DNA of 64,000 nt from Ilex aquifolium (GCA_951799425.1 OX637391.1:8256551-8320550); one strand, 5' to 3'. Counted from the stretch's first letter, positions 33,673 through 46,445 are shown. Notes: a model not told the origin generated them from the sequence alone. A program made the numbers and translations.

Positions 33673-36600
33673 CTAGGGTTTATTCAGTTCTTCAAAATTT
33701 TTTCTTTGGTCTTCGACTTGTAGATACAGGTCAGGTGATCCCAACCGGGTAGCATTAACATAATCTTGGAGACAATGAGCAGGCACACCTGGGATCACCA
33801 CGCCAATCACTCTCAACAACAGAAGAAGACCTCCTTCTTTGTATTCTTTTCCTTTGGTGTGGGGGATGACGAAGCTTCTTATTAGCTCCCAAATTGCATT
33901 CAATATCTTTGGTATTGCCCACAATGGTGAGAAATAGTTCTTGTTTGGTTCCTCAGGTACAATCTGCACAAAAACCAAAAATTGTGAGTAACAGCTCTTG
34001 TTCAGTTTTTAGTGACAATCTTTCAATCAAGAGTAAGATTTCGGTACCATATAAAAAGTTGCTATAAAAAAATTATAAAAATATGAGTTAATTTTTGAGG
34101 TCAAGTTACAATCTCAAAAGAGTAAGTTATCACTAAAAAATTTAGGATCAATCATAAATCATAGGATCAATCCCAAACAATCTCAATTTGTGGTAACTTC
34201 GTTAAATTGAGTTTTCGTTAAATTAAGTCATAATCTCACTGTGTACGAAACGAAAAAGCAACCTTTTTTGGTACCCTAATCCTACCCTTCCATCAAACAT
34301 GAGAGAGAGAGAGAGATGCAGATCCTTACCTTCCCCTTGTAGAAGCTATCATAATAGAAGCACGTCCCAAAGTGCTTAAACATAAGTGTCCTGTCATCAT
34401 AAGGCAACCTAGGAACCATATCATTGCCGTAAACAAATCTGTAATAACGAATACCATACTTTCTCAACTTCTCTTCCATGTACTCCCCAAATTTCTCATC
34501 CCCAACTCTTGGCTGTCCAAAGGTATAAACACCCTCCAATCTCTCTAACAACCCTTCTTCCCTATGAAATGCCAAAACTGACGCAAACAAAATGGCTAGG
34601 GCACCACCCAAACTGTGACCAGTTATTATAATTTTTGCTCTCTCATTTGTTCTTAACAGCTCTCTCAGCATTTCTCTAATGGCGTAGTAGGCCACTGCTG
34701 GTTCGTTATTGGCTTGTTCGATTTCGTTAGGCCACCCTTTGTTCTTCTGTAACCCTAGAGCTTTCATGAACCCGCCATGAACTTTTCCCATTTCAGGGAG
34801 CTCGTACCAGGAAAGGTCAATGTCTGAACTCCAAGCGTCTGCGTCGAACGTTTCAGTACCTCTGAATGACACCATGATCAGTTCAGGGTCATCGATTTTG
34901 TCTTGAAGCATGAAGGCTTGTGTTGTAGCTTTCTCTTGATAATCTGCAAAACATATATTTCTATTATTAATTCTCTGCTTATTAATTTATTTCTCAACCA
35001 GTAAGGTTTCTGACAAGTTCAAGAACAAGTTTATGTCAAACTCATGGAAAAGAAGGTAGCTTCTCACCATTCCAGAAATCGTAGGACCCCAAGAACTTCA
35101 TCTGCACAAAATCATATATGTTAGATTGCAAAACTAAAACAATATGGTAAATGATTCGGTTAATGAAATTACTTACTTATCGATAAAAAAAGGGTAAGCA
35201 AACATGGGTATTGTGGATATTTCTCATATGGACACTAAACTCTTTCTATATTTGTCTCTCCCCTTCTATTGTTCTTAACAATAACATTACTAGTACATAC
35301 TAGAGACTTAACACATTACGCATTTTGGATTGATAGTGGATTTTCTTAGTACCGGGATTCACTATTAATCGAATGATTACATTTTGCTAAAAGTTTATGG
35401 AAGCTACTTAACTCGATTGTTTTTTTGCTTAATTTGAACACAATCTTCTTGCAAAGTGGTAAATTAATGTGAAGGAACGTAAGATTAAATTATTGCACCT
35501 TCCAGTGATCCGTGACAGTGGTTTCAATGTAAGCTTTGTTCTCATAAGATGCTTTAGAAGCCATCATAGAAAGCGCTGCATGGTATCTGCTATCTCCGAC
35601 TTTGATGTTTTTGTCTAACTCCACCCGCTTGTCCATATTTCCTGTAAATGACAAGAATGTCGCCGACGTTTTATCTCGAACCACCACCTTCCCTGCAAAC
35701 CAAAATCCATTCTATTGAGTTCAGAACCGAGAGACAATTTTTCAAAAAAAAAAAAATTAATTTATCAAAATAAACAAGTGATTTTTACAGTTAATTTCAA
35801 ATAATATCACGGTGATGATGTAGTATTACCGTTACATTAAATATTTTATGTGGGTGAGGGTACATATACCCAAGTGAACATGTTCATAAGCGTGCTATAA
35901 TAAAACAACGTCTGGTCTAAAATTCGAGAGACTAGATAGAATGTGAAGCCAAAAAAAAAAGCAATACTAAAATGGATCCTAAAGAGGTTAGCGGTTGATT
36001 TAATAGCCATTGCGCCACTGTTAAATTTTAGAATCACGAATTCAAATTTTATCATCATTTTTATTGTGTTTAACTAAAAGAAAATGGACCCTAAAAATTT
36101 GACCCAATGTTGGACTTGAGGTTCAAGTTGATAGGAGTTTTGTGTGTGGCACAGTGTAGTACCGTTGATATAAATATATATATATATTAATGACCCAACT
36201 TCTTGGTATGGGGCACACGAGTAAAACACAATCCCAACTTTAAAGGTAACTCAAGTGGTAACACGGATGAATTGTAAACTCAGGGATCCTGATTTTGAAT
36301 TTTGACAATCTTTTAGAGTTACGAGAGATTTCTCCCTCATGAATACCATAGTCTCATGTGATTGGTATGCTTTTAATTGGACCGGACAAATGATTATTAG
36401 ATATGCGCGTAAGTTGATCCGAATATCTCTAAACGTTGAACCAAAAATAAAAAAATAAATAACATGAGAGAGAGTGTGTGTGTTTATCACTTTCATAAAC
36501 CTGGTTTTTGGATATGGGGCTACTTTGAAGCCCAATCATGGTCATCATACCTATTACCGAGTCTTTTAACGTCTCTTTTGGGTTGATCGAAGTGAAAATT

Positions 36601-39600
36601 GATGAACAGTGGTTGATGATGCACAAAATAGTCTCGTGCAAGATCAATAGTCGAGTGTGTGATAATGTATAATTAATGGACAATAAATAAAACAATCAAT
36701 GGCAGTAATATAAATATTAAGTCAGCACACAGATATATAGTGGTTCGGTCCAAGTGACCTACACCACTCTGAAAAACGGCAACGGTGGTCGGGGGGTCTT
36801 TTATTGATTAAGTAAGGTGAACGAGAGAGAGCAACGGTTAGCCCCGGGAAGGATACAATAGCTAGGAGAGAGAAAAGCTATGTGTAGAGAGATGTAGAGG
36901 TGTAGAGTGGTGTAGTGAGATGCTCCTCTCAATAGAGAGAGCTTACAATTTATAGGTATGGTGAGGCGGTGACGTGAGAGTAAAGGCACTAGCTTTTCGG
37001 GGAGGATAGCTACAAAAGATAAGTACAATTAAGATAGCCTTAATCTTCGAGAGTGGGTATCCCGATGATCTCTCTCTCACGTGCTCTTATCTTCCTAGGC
37101 TCTTTGGGTCTTGGACTGGGCCGAATCCATGAATTGGGATTGACCCGCCTTATAGCTGATTTGGGCTTGCTGGATTTATTGGGTCTGGCCCAGCTAGATT
37201 TGGGCTCATCATTTGCCCTCCATGCCCCAAGTCCTTGCGATGCCAAGGAGATTGAGGGCATGAGTGACCTGTTCATTTTGAGTGGGCAAAAGGTTTTTTG
37301 TTCTCCATTGCTCCTGTACTCTGGAAAATTTTTCTCTTCTTCTGATAGCTCCATGGTTGTGTTTTATGGAATCCTCGAACTCTAAGGAAATCAGAGGACA
37401 AAGAGGTGGCGCCTAGAGAGCTAGCCCAGGGAAAAGCAGCTTCGAAAGGAGCAAGGTCCATGGTGCAATCGGTGAGACCAAGGAGGGCCAAGAGGGCAGT
37501 GCCCACAGGGCTGTTGACAACCCCTCTAGGTGTATGGGCGGCGCCTATGGCGCTGAAGCTACTACTGATGTGGGCTGGAATAGGAGTGAGCCAAGCAACG
37601 GGGTACCAGGTGCCAATGCGCTGGGAGGCGCCAAAAGGATGTCGGGCAGCCCTGGGTTTGTCATGAGTGACCCCATGTTACCTTTATAGACTCGGGCGAC
37701 GCCAAAAATGGTGGGGCCAATAGCCTAGGCAGGAAACTAAATGGCGACAGCAAGATGGGCAACTCCCTGGTCATCAGCACTAGAAGCAAGGTGGGTCAGG
37801 CAAGCGTCGAGGAAGGCGGAGGATGCTAAGACGATGCTGGGTGCAGACGCTGATAGGCAGAGGATGTGGAGGAGCTGAGCAACACTAGCAAGCTAGGCGG
37901 CGCCAGCATGCTGTTGGGCAACGCCAGCAGGCTGCTAGGCAGTGCCAGCAGGCGCCAGGCTGGGTGCTGGCTGGGCGACGCCTTATAGGCGCAAGCGCCA
38001 GGCTGGGCGCTGGGCACTGGCTGCTGCGCTGGCTTGGAGCATGAGGCAACGCCTTGAAGTAGAGGGATGGTCTTGGTGATGCCACGGAGGCCCGGGCGAC
38101 GCTAGAAGATGTATGTGGTCTGGGCGACGCCTGGGAGGCCTAAGGAGCCAACCGGAGTATGAGAAAACCATGAAAAAATGGTAAAACTTTGAACGGCCAT
38201 AACTTTGCGCTCGGTTGTCCGTTTGAGGCAAATTTTTTTTTTTTGAATCAGGTTATTTTTTCAAGATCTACGACATACAAACTGTCAAAGGCGATTTGGG
38301 CAACAAATTTTCCCAAAAAATGCTTCTATCTCTCTAAATTTGAGTTTTAAACACAAATTATTGAAACCGACAGCGGTGTGAAGTTGCGCTCTTGTAGGCA
38401 GCTGTCAGGCATTCATGGGTGGCAAGTTGGTGTTCGGGCTTTTGCTAGAGATGGAGACTATAATGGTTTTTGGCTCGCTAGGAGGCAAACACACTTTCTC
38501 CAATCCTGCTTTCTCCTTAACATTTCTCGAATTACAAGCGCCCTGTTGACAGAGCAATGGTGAAGGCTCTTTATGCTTTTAGGGTGGCGTCTTCCCCTCC
38601 TCCCAAAAGGGCTAGGTTTGATGCCCCCAGTGCTTTTCGGCCAACATCTGATGGCCAGGTTGCTTCCCGGGAGCGAGATCAGGTGGTGCCCCCACTCCTT
38701 CCCAAACAATGACTCCTGTTTGTACCAGAACTAGCCCTTGTACCGCTGTAGGAGTTGAGACTCCGGTGCGATTTCTACGGGAATTGTAGCTTCACCTAGC
38801 TGTCCTACTTCTAGTAGTGGCTCGGTGTTCATTCTTCGACGTGACTTTGGCCAAGGAACAGGTTTTGAAGTCTGTGACTCTCGGGGATATCAGAGAGGTT
38901 GGATCTCGAGGTCTAGAAGGCATTATCAACTTTGATTTTGTACCCGCCTCCTTTACTTCATATTCTGCTTTTTGAATGCTTGCAGGCGGCTGCTACTTTT
39001 TCCTGCCTTTTTCGAGGACATTGAAGCTCGGAGAGGTATTCAGGCATCTGGCAACAGTGAGGCAGACACGAGGGGCTGTTGAGAGCAATTGAGGTTAACT
39101 CATGAGAGAGTAACAGCTCTTGAGGCCAAACTTTTGGCGACTCGTAAGAGAGGCGCTAAGCTGGAGATTGAGGCTGCTTGAGAGCAGAGGTAAGATTAGA
39201 CCAAGCTTCTTGGCGACTCGCGCGAGAGCGCGAAGCTGGATATATAGACTGCTTGGGAGCAGAAATAGGATTAGGCCGAGCTTGTAGTGACTCGTGAGAG
39301 AGACGCTAAGCTGGAGATATAGGTTGTCTGCGTGAGAGCAGAGGCAGAGATAGGTCGAGCTTTTTTCGATCCGTTAGAAAACTGTTAAGCTAAAGATATA
39401 GGCTTCCTGCTTGAGAGCAAAACAGATATAGGCCGAGCTTTTGGCGACTCTCGTGAGAGCCGCTAAGCTAGAGATATAGGATGTCTGCTGAGAGCAGAGC
39501 AGAGCAGAGATATGTCAAGCTTTTGGTGACTCTTGTGAGAGCCGCTAAGTTAGAGATATAGGCTCCCTACTGGGAGCAGAGCAGAGATAGGTCAAGCTTT

Positions 39601-42600
39601 TGGCGACTCTCGTGAGATCCGCTAAACTGGAGAATGAGACGCGGACGCCGCTGGGTGAGGACGATGAGGGGCACTGGGCGCTGGGCGCGGACGTCGAGGA
39701 GTTCTGGATGCCGATGGGCATGGATGCCGGGGAATGCTGGGTACAAGTACAGTGCTTCGGGTCGTTTGGGCGACGCTCTCTGGTGGCTCGGGTGACGTCT
39801 CGGGTCGCTTAGGCGGTGCCTCAGGTAACACAGGGAAACAGCTAGGCAATCACTTGATTTTGGCTTTATCCCATATGAGACATCAGAGGTAGATGGTGAC
39901 GGAGAGAGCCTTGATGATAGTGGTTTGGGGAGTAGTGACTGATCGTCGGGAGTATGACAACTTTTGTCTTTTTATCTACCTTGTTGTTAGGTCATGTTCT
40001 GACTTTTGTAAGTTGTCTACAAATTTTATGAAACAAATGCAAGACAGTTCTGGACACAAAAATCTTCGCAGAGTTTTATTTCATAAAATAATAAATAACC
40101 TAATAAATCAACTGAAGCAATAAAGGACAGACAAAATGAGAGTCACTCGCTTGTACCCGTTATTGATAATAGCTCGTCAAGCGTTTGGTGTCCTATAGGT
40201 GGGGCAAGACTTTCTTGGCGGAGTTGGAGTCGCCTTCTCCTCCTAGCCCTCAAGAGATTGTCTGGATTTCTCTGAGGGGTTGCTAGCGTTCTCTATCGTC
40301 CTGGTCCCAGCTAGGTGGCGGGGCTTGTCCTCTGCCAGCAACGTACTGCCTCAACTGGCCGCGCTGTATGAGCTCCTCGATCTGTCTCTTGAGCTCATAG
40401 CAATCATCAATGTCGTGGCCATGGTCGCGGTGGAAACGACAATACTTCTTGGATTTCTTCGGTTTGGGGTGGACTTTATTTTGCCTAGCCAACAGAGCGT
40501 GGGGTCGTCTTGTATCTGGAACAGGATATGCTCCACCGAGGCGTTGAGTGGCGTAAAGGCTTGCCACTCTCTCAGAGGCGGGAGACCAAGACGGTCCTTG
40601 ACAGAGACTCTATCTGTCCTATTCCTCTTGTTCTCTGCTTCTCTCATGTCTTCGCGGGTTTCCTTTCTTTTCTCACCCCCGCGGGAGGACTCACCTTGTC
40701 GGCCTTTGGTGACGTCCTTAGCATTCATATACTTTTGTACCCTTGACAGCAGCTCGGGCATGCTGGATGACGGCTTCTTGAGGACAGAGAACATAAAGTT
40801 GGAGGAGCGCAAACCAGCAATAAAGGCGGTCAGGGCTACCTTATCGTCTAGCTCCTCGATCTGAAGAGCCTCCTCGTTGAAAATAGTGAGGTAGCTCCTA
40901 AGACTTTCATCCCGGTCCTGCTTGATGGTGAGCAGGTGGGTAATAAGCTTCTGATGTCGGTGTCCCCCAATGAAGTGGGAGACGAAAGATTTACTCAACT
41001 CTGCGAAGGAGTGGATAGAGGAGGATTTGATCTTCACGAACCATTGTCGAGCAGACCCCTTTAAGGTGGTGGGGAAGGCTCTATACATGATCTCATCAGG
41101 CACGTTGTGGAGTTACATGAGAGACTTATAGGTGTCAAGATGATCTAGAGGGTCTTTGGTACCGTCGAAATCTCGATGGTAAGCATCTTGAACTTCGAGG
41201 GTAAGGGATAATTGACAATATCTGCAACGAATGGAGTATCAGTGCACCTTACCAAGTAATCCACTGTCTCAGGAGTCTGTGCCTTGATGGCGTTGAGGGC
41301 ATCACCAAGTTGGTTTTGCACCTCTCTGATCTTCTCATCTCATTGGTTAGGGACATCTTCCGTCGGGTTGTTGTAATGGCTTTCATGATTGGCATACTGA
41401 CTTTTTCCCTCGTCCTCCTGCACAGGTACATGAGGAGGGGGAACATGTGAACTTCCTGCGCGCTGAGGAGGGACTCTAGGGCGAAGGGCGAAGGGCGTTG
41501 CCCGGGGGCGTTTTGTCGCGAGGCTCCACGGTGGGGGGCGGCTTGGCACCCAGGGTGGAGAGGTTGTGGTACTTCTCCCGTAGAAGGGAGTAGTGCTCCT
41601 CCTACAAGCTGAGGGGGGATGCCTCCCAGGGCAATGCCTTCTGGGGCAAGCATCAACTGAATGATTTGCTGGTTCTGGTTTACTAGCAGCTACATGGTCT
41701 GTAAAAGTTGTTGCCCTACCACGGGAGTCGACACAGTGGATAGTTCCGAGGATGCGGGGGGAGGCAGAGCCTCCTCCCGGGGGGGCGGGTTGTTGTCTCC
41801 TAATTGTTGACTCATCGACCTGGTCATGATTGTCATGGATTTCAAGAGAGTAGCAGGGTAGTAGAAAACTTAGTCGTTTCCCATAGACGGCGCCACACCG
41901 ATAATGCACAAAATAGTCTCGTGCAAGATCAACAGTCGAGTGTGTGATAAGGTGTAATTAATAGATAATAAATAAAACAATCAATGGCAGTAATGTAAAT
42001 ATTGAGTCAACATATAGGTATATAGTGATTCAGTTCGGGTGACCTACTCCACTCTAGGAAACGACAACGGTGGCCGGAGGATCTTTTATTGATTAAGTAA
42101 GGTGAACGAGAGAGAGCAACGGTTAGCCCCGAGAGGGATACAATAGTTAGGAGAGAGATGTAGAGTGGTGTAGTAAGATGACCCTCTCAATGGAGAGAGC
42201 TTACAATGTATAGGCATGGTGAGGCGGTGACATGAGAATAAAGGCACTAGCTTTTTGGGGAGGATAGCTACAAAAGATAAGTACAATTAAAATAGCCGTA
42301 ATCTTCGAGGGTAGGTATCCCGATGATCTCTCTCCCACGTGCTCTTATCTTCTTGAACTCCTTGGGTCTTAGACTAGACCGAATTCATGAATTGGGATTG
42401 ACCCGCCTTGTAGCTGATTTGGACTTGCTGAATTTATTGGGTCTGACCCAACTAAATTTGTCTCATCAGTGGTAATTTTTTTAGAAAACTGTTGTTGTCA
42501 TGATGTCATCACTAAGGTAAAAATATAATAATTGTGAAGTACGAACTAAAAGAATATAAAGTTGAAACTCATTTGGGTAGTTTTAATTGTCTAGAGTTTT

Positions 42601-44214
42601 TTTTTTTAGAATATTATACCAAGTTTTAAATGTCTAGAGTTTTTTTTTTAGAATATTATACCAAATGATCCCCATCAAGATCTTGAGCGTGACTTGTTTG
42701 CTCCCCTTTCTTTAACACAACGTCTTGGCTTTCTGAAACTAAAAGATCGGCTTTCCATTGGACAGCAATTCAAGAAACATATAAAGTATAGTTTTTGATG
42801 AGATTTTGCATAAGTGATATAAGATTTATCGATAGTACATTATTTTCGTTAACCGATCCATGTGACACCAGTGGCATCCATGTGGTATCGTTGACATCCA
42901 AGTCCCACATGTTGCAGGTTCAACCCTAAACTAACCTTAATAATCTCAAGCTAGCTATCATTTTTTTAAATTAGGTGAAGTTGCTATCTAGGATTAACTC
43001 GATTATTTTGTTGTAATTTGACCACATTTAATTAATTCTTTACTAAAAAAATACAACTTAACCCGAAATAATAACTTTGGCAGAAGCACTAAACTCTTTT
43101 TCTGGAGAAATTTCTGGGTCATTGGTGAAGGAAAGCTTGACCACACACGTGTCCTCTGTCCCTGCATTGTTTAGCATACTCTTTTCTTGGTGGAAGACTA
43201 ATAGTTCCTATCTAGTGCAAGTCTTTGATGAGTTGTAAATATTAGTCAATCACTCTTTTCTTGGTGGAAGACTAACAGTTCCTATCTAGTGCAAGTCTTT
43301 TGATCTGATCTGAAAACATTATGAGAAATTTGGGATACTTTCAATTGTGACTATTAGTTTCACATTACCATAATTCTAGACATTAAAAATGTATTGGATG
43401 TTTAGATCTTGGGTAAAGCTGATAATTGAGCCTAGTTATTCGAGCTCGGTTCGTGTTTTAAACCGGCCGAACATGAATAATTTTTTAGGTTCGGTCGAGC
43501 TCACAAAATTCAACTCGTTTGTGTATAAAATAGTCGAGTTATTCAGGCTCTACTCAAATTCGATTAATTTTGGACTCGTCTTGGACACTTTCTCAACAGA
43601 CTCGGGTCAATTATCAATCTTAATCTTGAAGAGTATGAAAATAATTAAAATAGTTGATTAAACAATGTGATATATTTAACAGATGAAGGTACAAAGTGAT
43701 ATTGAGCAATGGGGAAAGGCTACGGTACTAGAGGTACAGTACCGAAATTTATAACAATTTCAGGTTAAGTTGCAATTTTGAGAATATTTTCTTAGCTCCT
43801 TGAATATTTGAGAATTTTTGTAGACCAACACCCACTCCCCACCCCCAAAAACACCATCTAACTTAAAAGAACTTAAAAATAATAGAACATAGAGAACTAA
43901 CCCCGAAGGAAATTTAGCAGCAGCACACCAAAATTCCGATTACTGGACAGAAGGTTAAGCCAGTGCTCAGCCACAGACCCAAACCAAGCCATGGGTTTTG
44001 ACACAGAGCGCAGGAATTTCTGAGACAAGACGGAGACGAATATGAGCCATCGACGCTTGAATGGCTCCTCAATCCCCTTGGGGCAGTCCACAAACTTTCT
44101 TTTCTCAATCTCATTGGAAAACAAGATCCGAATGAGATCACAGAGACCCACATCCTCTGGGCTCAGCAACATGTAATCGCTGGAGAAACTCTTGTTGCAA
44201 CTACAAGCAGCCAT
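33673..44214 (-). CDS. Intact class 3 lipase (OBL1-like triacylglycerol lipase), copy B, with giant intron 1
   Basis: Exons are 44214-43902, 35692-35499, 35101-35068, 34943-34330 and 33963-33673, giving 481 residues with all junctions in phase and GT-AG introns. Exons 3 and 4 have exactly the lengths of copy A. Landmarks are [20 protein letters not shown], the serine elbow [11 protein letters not shown] (Ser291), Asp355 in GNDMVPRLP, and His448 in [13 protein letters not shown]. The C-terminus extends about 13 residues further than in A ([13 protein letters not shown]). Exon 1 encodes a Cys-containing start (MAACSCNK) and ends [19 protein letters not shown], matching the usual family junction. 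An in-frame ATG at 44235 could add seven residues. Intron 1 is 8.2 kb because of an LTR element on the same strand. It is more diverged from A than relics C and D are. Confidence 0.9.
36241..36425 (+). mobile_element. tRNA-derived SINE in intron 1 of lipase B
   Basis: GGTAACTCAAGTGGTAACAC has an A-box-like start. The body matches the minus-strand copy at 27115-27335 through TTTCTCCCTCATGAATAC, a GTCTCATGTG-like block and GCGTAAGTTGATCCGAA. The B box is degenerate (TTTTGAATTTTGA). Confidence 0.55.
36614..37211 (-). repeat. 3' LTR of the pol-less Tat-like element
   Basis: On the plus strand it begins TGATGATGCACAAAATAG and ends TTTGGGCTCATCA. About 598 bp, with an AGTGGTTCGGTCCAAGTGAC block and an AGAGAGAGCAACGGTTAGCC block shared with the right-hand LTR. 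Confidence 0.85.
39080..39660 (+). repeat. About 77-bp tandem repeat within the pol-less element
   Basis: A unit containing GGCGACTCGTGAGAG, GCTAAGCTGGAGAT and GAGAGCAGAG recurs about seven times at 75-84-bp spacing (GCGACT near 39135, 39211, 39286, 39440, 39524 and 39601). It lies where a related element has the coiled-coil end of its antisense gene, so it may be an expanded coiled-coil coding repeat, now eroded. Confidence 0.6.
40280..41900 (-). mobile_element. gag region of the pol-less Tat-like element
   Basis: The conserved retrotransposon gag block is seen around 40700-41100 ([44 protein letters not shown]), and a zinc-knuckle-like motif near 40420-40470. It is fossil coding sequence and shows several breaks. 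Confidence 0.75.
41899..42468 (-). repeat. 5' LTR of the pol-less Tat-like element
   Basis: About 570 bp, the mate of 36614-37211. It ends at TCTCATCA before the GTGGT duplication. It is slightly shorter than its mate and clearly diverged from it. Confidence 0.85.
42474..43880. other. Remainder of lipase B intron 1, with local tandem duplications and a possible SINE
   Basis: A 40-bp unit (GTCTAGAGTTTTTTTTTTAG) is duplicated at about 42590-42665. A longer unit starting ACTCTTTTCTTGGTGGAAGA is repeated at 43178 and 43252. At 42840-43080 a pol III-like pair (TGGCATCCATGTGG; GGTTCAACCC) suggests another SINE. The segment 43420-43625 is a TCGAGCTC/ACTCG-rich repeat like that at 48880-49160. Confidence 0.5.
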
Positions 44215-44308
44215 TGTCTCGGATGCAAATGACAAGGAAAGATGATGGAGTTGTAGATGATGAGAGGAACTATCTACTTTTCTGCCTCACCATTTGTATA
44301 TGTACTAC

Positions 44309-44316
44309 TTTATATA
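44309..44316 (-). promoter_or_regulatory. TATA box of lipase B
   Basis: The minus strand reads AAGTATATAAAGTAG about 95 bp above the start codon at 44214, allowing a leader of about 65 nt. Confidence 0.55.
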
Positions 44317-44511
44317 CTTGACGACGACCAACTTAAAAAGATAGAAAATCATTTTGAGGATGGTGGCCGTGTTGATAGGATTGAAAATAATAAAATTTCA
44401 CGCGTTCCCACCATGAATAATTAAGTCAAGTTGGGTTCATTTGTAAGTCCACCTTTAGAAATAGGCAAAGTGATTGTCAGGTGTTTAAACCCCCATCTGA
44501 AAATATATAAT

Positions 44512-45015
44512 AGGGTAAATACCAGTTTGAACCCCAAAAGATTAAAAAAAATCAACTTTCACCCTCAAAGATCAATTGTTTCAAATTATACCTTCAATTA
44601 AATTAATTATTAGTAATGTGACCCCAACCATAACGTTAGTTGCGATTTTCACCAAATTGTCAGCCACGTTAGATGCACGTGATGACTTTTATCAAAATAT
44701 GGTGCTTCCCTTTTTTCACGTGTGTCTCACATGTCTGTCAATCTAATAAAATCGTTATGAACATTATAGTTGGGATTACGATTTTCGTCAAATTGACAAT
44801 CACGTGAAATGCACGTGATGACTTTTGTTAGATTATGACCCTTTCCCTTTTCACGTACGTTTCACGTGATTGTCAATTGATGAAAATCACAACAGACTTG
44901 ATGACTAGGGTCACATTGCTATCAATTAATTTAATTGAGGGTATAATTTAAAATAATTGATCTTTTAGGGTACAAATTGAAAAATTTATAGGGTGCAAAC
45001 TTCCATTTGTCCTAT
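44512..45015. mobile_element. TIR element, copy in duplication unit 1
   Basis: The left end (TAGGGTAAATACCAGTTTGA) and the reversed right end (TAGGACAAATGGAAGTTTGC) are inverted repeats. The centre carries two direct copies of a CACGTGATGACTTTT block. A second copy, lacking its left part, starts at 49908. Confidence 0.6.
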
Positions 45016-45626
45016 ATAATATATAAATCTTTGTTTTTTCCTTTTAAGTGGTTGACCGTTACGAGATTCATGGTTGATGGCCACTGGAAGTATTTTGATT
45101 GTTTTCTTAGCTGGTCAAGTAGGGGTTAATTCATATATTTTTTGAGCTTTGATTACCCAATAATAGAGACTTTACAAATAAAACTCGTTGACGCATTTGT
45201 TTTCACTCTCTTCTCATGTTTTTTAAGTATCGGAGGGGTCTTACTATAATAACTTTCTAAAATAAGAGATCAGTATATAACTCGAGTCAATTTCAAGAAC
45301 CGTCTTATGTTTTTAAATTAACCAGAGGTGGTGTGAGTGTAATATAAACTCACATAAGATAATTTGTAAGCTACTCGGATAAAGAATAGTTTTAAATTTC
45401 AAATTCAAAATCAATTAAATATGTCAACACACATAAATTCTGAGTATTTAATTAAATAAAATTGGAGAATACTTCAATCCTTAGGAAAAGAGAGAGGAGC
45501 TTAACACCATTCGAATGCAAACAAAAAAAAAAATCTTAACAATGGTGTGTAAGAAATGATCACTGTACTGCTAACTTGGATCAATAAAAAAAATTGTAAA
45601 ACATGAACAAAATTGGGAGAGATTTA

Positions 45627-46402
45627 AGGTGCGTTTGGTAACGTTTTCGTTTTTATGCTTTTTTTTTTTTTAAAAAAAAAAAGAACAAGTTTTTGTTTTT
45701 TTGTGATAAAAATTAAAAATATAAAACATGTTTGGTAGTCATTTATATTTAAAAAATTATGAAAACAAAAATAAAAAATATGTTTGGTATTATAATAGCG
45801 TTTTCATAATTCATTGTGGTTATTTTGATTAATTTTTTAATCACAAATACATCTCCACCCAAATCAATGAAAACCCACTTCACCTTGCCACCTTCGCCAC
45901 CACCAAACCACTGAAAACCCACCACCACCACCCCTGTTTAGCCACCACCCAACCCACCTATTTACCCACCATCAACACCCCTGGAAAACTATCACCAAAA
46001 CCATTGAAAAACACACCACCAAAATCACTGAAAACCTACCCCCAGCACCCCTGTTTAGCCACCACCAACACCCTTGAAAACCCACCACCAAAACTCCTAA
46101 AAATACACCTCCAAAATTACCTAAAATTCACCACCAACACCATTAAAAACTCACCCCCAACCCTGGAAAACCCACCACAATCACCACCGAAAACTCACCC
46201 CCAACACTCGAAAACCCACCACAACCACCTAACCAACCACCAGCGCTCCTAAAAACTCAACACCTAACCATCGACTGAGCTTGAGAGAGAGATCTGAGAT
46301 GAGGAAACTTCGATTTCACATCTAACCTTCATTCGATTTCACACCTAATCTGAGATGAGGAACTCAAAACCTAACCTTCGTCTTCGTGGGACACTTCGAT
46401 TT

Positions 46403-46445
<43 letters not shown>

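Larger units (their letters stand above)
36614..42468 (-). mobile_element. Pol-less Tat-like Ty3/gypsy LTR retroelement inside intron 1 of lipase B
   Basis: A 5.86-kb element bounded by LTRs and by a GTGGT target duplication (36609-36613 and 42469-42473). Inside the 5' LTR (right side) is a TGGCGCCGTCTATGGGAA primer-binding site; next to the left LTR is a purine tract (GGGGCATGGAGGG). The only recognisable retroelement protein is gag at about 41900-40280, on the minus strand, with a [14 protein letters not shown] knuckle. Reverse transcriptase and integrase are absent. The plus-strand DNA at 38360-39650 looks like a ruined antisense accessory gene. The two LTRs differ at roughly one base in ten by eye, so this is an old copy, broken in many places, dependent on others even when young. 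Confidence 0.82.
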
